NCBI RefSeq assembly: GCF_016950255.1
Contig: NZ_JACGFN010000001.1
Location: 1,178,001-1,242,000, forward strand
Source of the DNA: Pectobacterium brasiliense
Lineage (GTDB): Bacteria; Pseudomonadota; Gammaproteobacteria; Enterobacterales; Enterobacteriaceae
Direction: 5' to 3'
Length of the DNA stretch: 64,000 nt
Below the pieces are notes generated by a model. The model did no database searches and was not told the DNA's origin. It saw only the letters and a program-made list of their open reading frames with translations. Made by a program: the position numbers and the translations under genes. Below are positions 57,901 to 64,000 of the stretch, in pieces (positions within the stretch are counted from its first letter, which is position 1; every line of letters begins with the position of its first letter).

Positions 57901-58515
57901 GCCATATCCAGCTGGTTCATATTGCTCAGGTGATGCGAGCCATCTGCCAGCAATATTTTTTAAAAGTTCATCAGTGTCTTTAAGGTACTTTTGCCACAAC
58001 TGCTGATAACGAGCATATCGTTCCACTCGTTGTTCATCAGTCTCCTCACGCAGCTCATCCCCATTACCGGGACTAAAAGTGATTGAATTATGCGTGGTTT
58101 TGTACTTGTCATATTCCGCCATCTCACCAATAGAAAAGGTGCCTTTAGGGAGAGGTTCGAGCAGGTCACGGGGAATGGTGGCAGGAGATGTAGGGAATAA
58201 AAAGCCTTCGCGGTTCAACAGTGCGGAAGTCACCAGAGGCGTAACTATACCTGGTGCGCCTGCCGTACGTTCCTTGCCATGCTTTAACAGGCGAATCCAT
58301 ACCTGCGGCCGTAACAACACCTCGACGGTTTTAGCCTGCTCGTCTTCGCCCTCGAAGAACGATTGCACGATCTCTTCACCCAACCTTCCATGTTCAACGT
58401 TCATCCATTGCGTGAATGAATCTTCATCTCTGCGCTCAAATGCCCCTTTTCCAGACTCGGCATCAGCTAAAGCATTACGCCAGTATGAAGTGAATCCTTG
58501 AGTATTACTGTCCAT
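55000..58515 (-). CDS. SF1 helicase fused to a phospholipase-D nuclease domain
   Basis: The 1171-residue protein has a unique N-terminal region (1-270). An SF1 Upf1/DNA2-like helicase follows, with Walker [10 protein letters not shown] (295-303), a long coiled insert (about 420-590), Walker [20 protein letters not shown] and [18 protein letters not shown]-terminal phospholipase-D domain has H1114-K1116-D1121 in [10 protein letters not shown] and GSYN at 1128-1131. One HKD half suggests it works as a dimer. This architecture fits nucleic-acid defence against phage or plasmids; function is inferred. It is a single gene on the minus strand, unlike its neighbours. Confidence 0.85.
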   Translation of the reverse strand: MDSNTQGFTSYWRNALADAESGKGAFERRDEDSFTQWMNVEHGRLGEEIVQSFFEGEDEQAKTVEVLLRPQVWIRLLKHGKERTAGAPGIVTPLVTSALLNREGFLFPTSPATIPRDLLEPLPKGTFSIGEMAEYDKYKTTHNSITFSPGNGDELREETDEQRVERYARYQQLWQKYLKDTDELLKNIAGRWLASPEQYEPAGYGYIIKANQPGGASIHILPMYDHLLSCKKEVPLLARFASKDKFPVEPLLASNAMFSERLGHSGDKFPLAVAQRDALSHYLTQQPGDILAVNGPPGTGKTTLVLSIIATEWARAALNKTEPPVMIATSTNNQAVTNIIEAFGKDFAIGTGPMAGRWLPEVKSFGAYFPSSGRRAEAVKKYQTEDFFNRVESLEYVEDARCFFLEKARAAFPNKECHLPEQVVDLLHQRLVELSAELEQIEPAWDELNAIRQERHAISDDLEQYIQDKRTLLLNSTNEISLLTQGKKQWEQYRAGESIMFALFSWLPAVRTKRHYQMKLFLEATFGERMTSFQGSLPDGVDVFIDGLIAQVLNEQAEYQQQIELAEDVSQRENEAAIRWREITHSLGNQSEAELSLCEADELADTQLRFPAFLLATHYWEGRWLMDMAAIDNLQKEKGLKGAKAIKARWLRRMKLTPCVVMTCFMLPHHMLIREHVGGKKFDDGYLYNFADLLIVDEAGQVLSEVAAASFALVKKALVIGDTEQIAPIWNSLPGIDIGNMVEENILQGGTQEELTEAYALVCDSGKSAASGSVMKVAQFNSRYQYDPDLARGMYLYEHRRCFDNIIGYCNTLCYHGKLQPKRGQEKDTIFPAMGYLHIDGKGMQASGGSRFNDFEAKTIAAWLAAHKDEIERHYKKPLHELVGVVTPFSAQVNAIKSSLRKLDINCNGDESSLTIGTVHSLQGAERAIVLFSPVYSKHEDGGFIDRDSSMLNVAVSRAKDSFLVFGDMDLFEIQPGSSPRGLLAKYLFASSQNALQFEFQERQDLNTSQTQISTLHGVEQHDAFLNQTFDAINQSITIVSPWLTWQKLEQTGFLASIVHARARGIDITVVTDKSFNTEDADNEKRKEKQQRLNYSVDKLNEMGIVTKLVNRVHSKVVIGDAGLLCIGSYNWFSAARDEKFQRYDTSMVYRGETLKGEIKTIYTNLEQREF

Positions 58516-58761
58516 TCCTCATCCCATAACTTAAATAAAACTATTGATTTCGTTGATATAAAATCATCATGGTTAAACATTGTCCACGATGCGAGAACGA
58601 TCGCAATGATTTGTTTATATGGCAAGGGGTATTAAGTTATCTGGTACTTGATTGAAAAAACCAAGGAACATACTTGTAAGAACTAAGCATTACTTAGACA
58701 CTATAAGTTTAATGAATGTATTGTAACATTATGTAATGTGGAAGTTTGAGCGTACACGAAA

Positions 58762-59544
58762 ATGAACCTTGCCGAAGAAGAGTTGCTAGAAGTTGCGTGG
58801 TACTTGTCAAAATATGGGTACAAGAAGCCGCCAGTAGCGCTAGGAGTTGAGAAATGGAAAGAGGCTGTTGCTCTATTTTATCCCCGATTTGGGGCGGGTA
58901 AATCATTCACGGAGTTTTATAATAGTCTGAAAAATCATCGTGATCACTACGATGCTTGGATGAGCAATGTACGTATTGGCTGGCGCAATGAAGATGGATC
59001 GCCACGAGGTCTCCCCTCAGCGTCACAAAGAGTGTTGCAAAGGATGAGTTTGTTATCTGATGCTCAAATTGAACAAAATATTCTAACTAAGCTTACTGAT
59101 ATAACTGATATTCAAGAGAAACACGATATTGAATTAATAGTTACAGATCAATCAATTGATAATACCACAAAAGAACGCCTGATTGCTGCCAGGCTTGGCC
59201 AAGGGGTCTTTCGACAGAGATGTTTAAAACTTTTCCCAGCTTGTGCAGTGACAGGATATGCATTCCCTCCATTACTTCGGGCAAGTCATATCAAACCTTG
59301 GTCTGCATGTGAAAGCGCCAAGGAACGCCTTGATCCTTACAATGGTATTGTACTAGCTGCGCATATCGATGTTCTTTTCGATAAAGGTTGGATTTCGTTC
59401 AGTAACGATGGTTACATTTTGCTTAGCGAAGAGCTTGATGGGACGATCGTAAATCAACTTTCTTTAGCAGGACGAAAAATTAAAGAATTCCCCTTTCTTT
59501 CACATGGTTACCTGGAATGGCATAGAGAAAATCTGTTAAGATAG
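58762..59544 (+). CDS. HNH endonuclease of restriction type
   Basis: The 260-residue product has a helical N-terminal half and a C-terminal HNH_2-type domain with CAVTGYAFPPLLRASHIKPW, DPYNGIVLAAHIDVLFDKGWI (landmarks). The His-Asn-His order is complete. Such proteins are commonly annotated as restriction endonucleases. It lies 140 bases before the cytosine methyltransferase gene on the same strand. It may be that enzyme's partner nuclease, though the gap leaves room for independence. Confidence 0.85.
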   Translation: MNLAEEELLEVAWYLSKYGYKKPPVALGVEKWKEAVALFYPRFGAGKSFTEFYNSLKNHRDHYDAWMSNVRIGWRNEDGSPRGLPSASQRVLQRMSLLSDAQIEQNILTKLTDITDIQEKHDIELIVTDQSIDNTTKERLIAARLGQGVFRQRCLKLFPACAVTGYAFPPLLRASHIKPWSACESAKERLDPYNGIVLAAHIDVLFDKGWISFSNDGYILLSEELDGTIVNQLSLAGRKIKEFPFLSHGYLEWHRENLLR

Positions 59545-59684
59545 ACAACTTAAAGTAAGCGATATAGATACAGCGACTCACTGCTATCAGATACCTTGCC
59601 TCTACCTTCATAAACATCGCTAAGGAATAGTTTTTTTCGGGACAAATCTGTATAATGCCCGGTCCTCAATATGTGGGTGTTAGA

Positions 59685-60857
59685 ATGACAGTTAAAGCTA
59701 TTGATTTGTTTGCGGGTGCTGGTGGTTTCACTCTTTCGGCTATTGAAGCTGGTGTAGACGTGATTGCTGCAGTCGAGTTTGATAAGTCAGCAGCAGAAAC
59801 CTATCGTAAAAATTTCATTGAAGGAAAGAAAAGAAAAATTGAACTTAGGTCTGGTCCCCAAAAAGGGGATATCAATAATATTACACCACTGGAACTAAGG
59901 CAAAGCTTAGAGCTCGAACGTGGAGAACTAGACATCATACTAGGTGGGCCGCCGTGCCAAGGATTTTCTACACATCGAATCAAAAATGCGGGTGTTGATG
60001 ACCCTCGAAATGCTCTATTGCTGAAATATTTCGAATTTGTGCATGAATTTCAACCAAAAGCTTTTTTAGTTGAAAATGTGACTGGTTTACTGTGGAAACG
60101 CCATGAAAAATATTTTCATCAATTTATTGACTTGGCTCAAAATAGTCATTACACCTTAAAATTCAGTAATATAATTAATGCTGTCGATTATGGTGTACCT
60201 CAAAATCGTAAAAGAGTATTTATCTTTGGTATCCATGAAGATCTAAATAACAGTACAATAAAATTCCCACCAAAGCCAACTCATCATTCACCTAATTCAG
60301 GTGTGGAACCTTTTTGGATACCAGCATCATCAGTCTTTGAAGATATTCCTAGCAATATCAAAAAACGATACATCGATGAATACTTCGTTGGTAAATTCAA
60401 TCTCTCCGAGGAGGAAGGATATAATATATTAAATAATCTTCCTATTGGAGAACCTGTATCAGAAAATGAAATTTTCATGAATCCCACACCGAAATTAGTG
60501 GAAAGATTTATGGATACTCCCCTTAATGGGAGTAGAGTTGATGCAGGAGAAAAGCATCTTTTAAAATGCCACTCTAATGGATATGAAGGACACAAGGACG
60601 TTTATGGAAGAATAATGATACATAGACCAAGCAATACTATTACCACTGGTTGTAATAATCCATCAAAAGGAAGATTTGTTCACCCCTGGAAAAACCATGG
60701 TATAACCCTACGACATGCCGCACGTCTACAAACTTTTCCTGACTGGTTTGAATTTACCGGAAGTTCAACACACCAAGCAAAGCAGATTGGTAATGCAGTC
60801 CCACCTAAGCTAGGGGAAACTCTTATTAGATCAATATGCCAAATATTAAAAAAATAG
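59685..60857 (+). CDS. DNA cytosine-5 methyltransferase
   Basis: The 390-residue enzyme transfers methyl groups from S-adenosylmethionine to carbon 5 of cytosine in DNA. Motif I is DLFAGAGG (residues 7-14), motif IV is GGPPCQGFS with the catalytic Cys91, motif VI is ENV, motif VIII is QNRKRVF and motif X is QIGNAVPP. The target-recognition region is about 210-320. An ATG 30 bases upstream is possible; I prefer 59685 (MTVKAIDLFAG). The gene is AT-rich compared with the core genome, suggesting recent transfer. It precedes the GHKL ATPase gene. Confidence 0.92.
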   Translation: MTVKAIDLFAGAGGFTLSAIEAGVDVIAAVEFDKSAAETYRKNFIEGKKRKIELRSGPQKGDINNITPLELRQSLELERGELDIILGGPPCQGFSTHRIKNAGVDDPRNALLLKYFEFVHEFQPKAFLVENVTGLLWKRHEKYFHQFIDLAQNSHYTLKFSNIINAVDYGVPQNRKRVFIFGIHEDLNNSTIKFPPKPTHHSPNSGVEPFWIPASSVFEDIPSNIKKRYIDEYFVGKFNLSEEEGYNILNNLPIGEPVSENEIFMNPTPKLVERFMDTPLNGSRVDAGEKHLLKCHSNGYEGHKDVYGRIMIHRPSNTITTGCNNPSKGRFVHPWKNHGITLRHAARLQTFPDWFEFTGSSTHQAKQIGNAVPPKLGETLIRSICQILKK

Positions 60858-61331
60858 CTTTTATTGATAAATCGTATATAAAGAAATTTATTCCAAATAT
60901 AATTAAATAACCATAAAAAGAGAATGATTTTCAGTCGCCAAGGAAAGAGGAAGTGCATGGAATACGAATTCCTCTAATTTTTGATATATCAATCACCAAC
61001 ACATTCAATTATCTTATCCAGTACTTATGATTTTAAGCAATTTTATTCATGAACTATCTATCTAGCGTATAGTGACATAGATAGTGCCGCTCTGGTGTTA
61101 TCCCGATTGAGTTCCCTAACAGGAACAGAGTCAGGCAGCGGATGAGCCGTCTTATAAGAGTATGCTTCTTCATATGCTCATCCTCACATTACTGAGGTAA
61201 GCATCATAATGTTAAAGACTGTCGCTCCTCTATGATTTATGCAATCCCGACCATTCCCATTTGTATAGATTAATATTAGTATCATACAATCATCGAGTTA
61301 GGCACTTAAGTTTGAACGGAGGGTAAACAAC
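60858..61331. promoter_or_regulatory. Structured gap between methyltransferase and GHKL ATPase genes
   Basis: No gene is supported in these 474 bases. They hold stems GTTCC/GGAAC (61111-61126), GGATGAGC/GCTCATCC (61140-61147 and 61176-61183, enclosing further pairing), and a CTCA/TGAG stem next to it. Structure packed between two defence genes suggests leader or attenuator control. The ATPase ribosome site GGAGGG is at 61318-61323. Confidence 0.45.
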
Positions 61332-64000
61332 GTGGCCCAGATGAAAGTAAGTGCAAGAACTGTCGATATGCTAGGAAGGCAGCAAATTGCAGGCATCCCT
61401 ACAGCTATCCACGAACTGTTTAAAAATGCACATGACGCATATGCTTCAAATGTAGAAATAGACTTTTTTGAGTCCCAAAATTTACTCACCTTAAGGGATG
61501 ATGGAATTGGGATGACAAAAGAGGATTTTATTGGAAAGTGGTTAACAATCGGCACATCCAGCAAGCTTGGCATCAACAGAAAACCCGTATTCATTCCTGA
61601 GGGTATGGACGAACGCCCATTAATGGGTGAAAAAGGTATAGGACGGCTTGCAATAGCTTCTATTGGGCGACTAGTACTTGTTCTTAGCAGAGCTATTCGA
61701 GATGATGGAATGCACGATATGGTTGTGGCCCTAGTACATTGGACACAATTCGAAATACCTGAAATTAACATATCGGACATAGTAATACCGGTCCGTACAT
61801 TTAATTTGGGTAAGCTCCCAAGTCAAGATGATATCCAGTCGATGTCTAATGAGATAATAAATAACCTTGATAAATTAGAAGAAAAAATACCGGAAGAATT
61901 ATATAACATAATTAAAAATGATTTATGTTCATTTGATTTTTCACCAGAAATGCTGTTTAATAATTTAAAAAATATTACATTAGCTAATTTTAAAAAACCT
62001 AATAATCATAAAGATAGCAACGTCATAAATCAATTTTCCCCTGTACTAGATGGTTTTTCTCATGGTACTCATTTTGTCATTATGCCTTGTGACCCTGCGC
62101 TTGAGTTAGACATTAAGCAGGATGAAAATGATACCACTGAACTTCAAAAAATCCTTGTAGGCTTTGCAAACTCATTAAGTGGTCAATCCGAACAAGTAAT
62201 GGCAACAAAATTTCGTACTCATCGAGGAAGTGCAGAACCAGAGGAACTCATCGAGGAGGGTTTTTTCACTCCAGAAGATGCTCTAAGTGCAGATCACTAT
62301 ATAGAGGGTGAATTTGATGAATATGGTCAGTTCAAAGGAGCTGTAACAGTCTATCGAGGGAAGCCAGTAAATCACATTATCAACTGGAATGAAAATTATG
62401 GAACCAAAACTCGTTGCGGTAGATTTAAAATAAAGTTCTCATATTTGCAGGGTGATGCAAGTGAAAGTACTGTACCTACACAAATATACACAGAAATTAA
62501 AGCAAAATTAAATATGTATGGCGGTGTTTATCTTTATAAAGATGGCATTCGAGTATTGCCTTATGGCAAACCCGAGTTTGATTTCCTAAGAATTGAAGAA
62601 AGAAGAACTAAGCGTGCTGCAACAGCATTCTTCTCCTATAGATGGATGTTTGGTGCAATTGAAATTGGCCATGATAATAACTCAATGCTGATTGAAAAAG
62701 CAGGTCGGGAAGGTTTAATAGAGAATATTGCCTACCGTGAATTCAAAAGCATACTTAATAATTTTTTCGATCAGTTAGCAGCTGATTTTTTCCGTGAAAA
62801 CTCAATAAACGATCGTTTTTGGGAAATTAAAGAAGTTTTTAAAGCCCAAGCCAAGAAACAAAAACTCACGTTAGATAAGAGAAGGAAAAGCGTTAACTTA
62901 AAAAAATCAAACTTCCAAGCCGAACTTGAAAACTTCTTTTTAAATTATGATAAAAATATTTATCTTGAAAATATAGAAAATATTATCAAAGACACAAAAA
63001 ATATTATACTAACCAGTAGAGATAGCTGGCCTACCCCTCAGAAATATAATTTTATATATAACATAATGAGGGATGTTAAGAATAAAACAAATGACGTCAT
63101 CAAATCAATAAAGATAACAAAGCCTAACGTTGGCCTCAATAAAAACTCACTAAAGCAATGGGAAAGTTATCTCATTATAAAAGAAAAAATCACTGAGGAA
63201 ATCATTGAACCAGCAAAAAAAAAGCTGGAGGAGTTGATATTCTCCTATATGAACTATCACTCCCTCTCATTTAGTAAAAGAGAAAAAATCACAGAAACAG
63301 TTAATGATGAACGAAAAAATCTTAATGATAGTGTTAATACCTTCAAGAAAAAAATGAAGGACAGTGTTAATACTTTAGATGGCTCGATTAAGGAAAAGAT
63401 CAGAGGAAAAACTTTAGAATTCACTAATACAATCAATTTTGTTATGAGTGAAATTAATACAACTTCATTAGACACTATTTCTGATAATGAAGCGAATAAA
63501 ATGATTATTTCATGGGAGAAACAACTGGATAATGTATCCAATAAAACTGACGAGTATTTTAATAAGATAAAAGAGTCTCTTGAAATAATCATAAATGACT
63601 TAAAAGGCGATGAAGTTACCTCCATTGATACACTTGTAGCCTTAGAAACTGAAAATGAGCAAGTAAAGGATTCGCTCAACCAGTATTTCGACTTTGCCCA
63701 ATTAGGTATGTCAATCGGTATAATTCAACATGAATTCAGCAGCACAATTAAATCCGTTAGACAAAGCATCAAAATGTTAAAACCTTGGGCGGAAAAAAAT
63801 CCAAATTTAAATACTATATTTTTCAATATTAGCCACAGTTTTTCACATTTAGATGGCTATCTAAAAATGTTCACACCACTGAACAGAAGGCTTTACAGGT
63901 CAAAAGTTGAACTCAGTGGAAAAGAAATAGAACGATATTTAAAAGATATTTTTGATGTTCGAATGAACAGACATAGCATATCTTTAGTGTCCACTGATGA
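61332..64000 (+). CDS. GHKL/MORC-like ATPase with histidine-kinase-like C-terminal part (3' end cut by window)
   Basis: The open frame runs 889 codons to the window edge. The N-terminal GHKL ATPase has HELFKNAHDAYA (N box, Glu28 and Asn32), RDDGIGMTKEDF (G1) and GEKGIGRLA (G2, 99-107), as in MORC and Hsp90 relatives. A transducer-like region, coiled coils (about 500-780) and then GMSIGIIQHEFSSTIKSVRQS, with His800 in an H-box-like helix, suggest a second kinase-like module. The GTG at 61332 has GGAGGG eight bases earlier. Strongly AT-rich. GHKL ATPases are known partners of 5-cytosine methylases in restriction systems. Confidence 0.85.
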   Translation, partial: MAQMKVSARTVDMLGRQQIAGIPTAIHELFKNAHDAYASNVEIDFFESQNLLTLRDDGIGMTKEDFIGKWLTIGTSSKLGINRKPVFIPEGMDERPLMGEKGIGRLAIASIGRLVLVLSRAIRDDGMHDMVVALVHWTQFEIPEINISDIVIPVRTFNLGKLPSQDDIQSMSNEIINNLDKLEEKIPEELYNIIKNDLCSFDFSPEMLFNNLKNITLANFKKPNNHKDSNVINQFSPVLDGFSHGTHFVIMPCDPALELDIKQDENDTTELQKILVGFANSLSGQSEQVMATKFRTHRGSAEPEELIEEGFFTPEDALSADHYIEGEFDEYGQFKGAVTVYRGKPVNHIINWNENYGTKTRCGRFKIKFSYLQGDASESTVPTQIYTEIKAKLNMYGGVYLYKDGIRVLPYGKPEFDFLRIEERRTKRAATAFFSYRWMFGAIEIGHDNNSMLIEKAGREGLIENIAYREFKSILNNFFDQLAADFFRENSINDRFWEIKEVFKAQAKKQKLTLDKRRKSVNLKKSNFQAELENFFLNYDKNIYLENIENIIKDTKNIILTSRDSWPTPQKYNFIYNIMRDVKNKTNDVIKSIKITKPNVGLNKNSLKQWESYLIIKEKITEEIIEPAKKKLEELIFSYMNYHSLSFSKREKITETVNDERKNLNDSVNTFKKKMKDSVNTLDGSIKEKIRGKTLEFTNTINFVMSEINTTSLDTISDNEANKMIISWEKQLDNVSNKTDEYFNKIKESLEIIINDLKGDEVTSIDTLVALETENEQVKDSLNQYFDFAQLGMSIGIIQHEFSSTIKSVRQSIKMLKPWAEKNPNLNTIFFNISHSFSHLDGYLKMFTPLNRRLYRSKVELSGKEIERYLKDIFDVRMNRHSISLVSTD

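Noticed and set aside
61298..61780. 160-codon minus-strand frame at the ATPase start
   Set aside because: It is the complement of a strongly supported GHKL coding region with conserved motifs.

Overview
The window reads as the chromosome of a soft-rot enterobacterium, most likely Pectobacterium. The evidence is protein-level: flagellar and chemotaxis proteins close to those of E. coli and Salmonella but clearly distinct, the gene order flg - flhEAB - che - mot - flhDC, a CP4-57-type island, and an Hcp/VgrG cassette. Intergenic elements that I remember as common in Pectobacterium are also present. The species call is inference.

Region 1 (1-26.8 kb) is a nearly complete flagellar/chemotaxis block. 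flgBCDEFGHIJ and flgKL lie on the minus strand, with flgAMN divergent. flhBAE follows, then cheA, cheW, an MCP gene and cheRBYZ, then motAB and the master regulator flhDC. Sigma-28 promoters are readable before flgKL, flgM and the first MCP gene. flhDC has a CRP site, a promoter and a long leader. The striking point is flhA: it looks intact but has lost about 29 codons in frame from its cytoplasmic domain.

Region 2 (27-33.3 kb) holds a DMT-family exporter, a second MCP gene, dsrB, a globin-coupled diguanylate cyclase (DosC type), a KTSC-domain protein and one hypothetical protein.

Region 3 (33.4-43.6 kb) is a decayed mobile island. It carries a coiled-coil DUF4041/GIY-YIG-type protein, a frameshifted tyrosine integrase, a tRNA-Leu 3'-end fragment that resembles an att site, and a vapB relic. 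Then come DUF4942, the CbtA/CbeA toxin-antitoxin pair, a RadC-like protein, a YfjP-type GTPase, an unknown protein with a possible DNA-binding N-terminus and operator-like repeats, an inovirus Gp2/YfjJ-like protein and an AlpA regulator.

Region 4 (44.1-50.7 kb) is an orphan type VI secretion cassette: Hcp, VgrG, DUF4123 adaptor, an unknown protein, a WHH-motif nuclease effector, a SUKH-like immunity protein, a CDC123-like ATP-grasp protein and PAAR. It is flanked by two diverged copies of one short coding-like fragment.

Region 5 (51.1-64 kb) holds an orphan flagellin with a novel-looking central domain and its LuxR-type neighbour, then what appears to be a defence island. The island has a sulfur-binding-type HNH nuclease, an IS256 relic, a large SF1 helicase fused to a phospholipase-D nuclease, an HNH nuclease, a 5-methylcytosine methyltransferase and, running off the end, a large GHKL/MORC-like ATPase with a second histidine-kinase-like part. 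The last two genes, AT-rich relative to the core, may be the visible half of a multi-gene restriction system.
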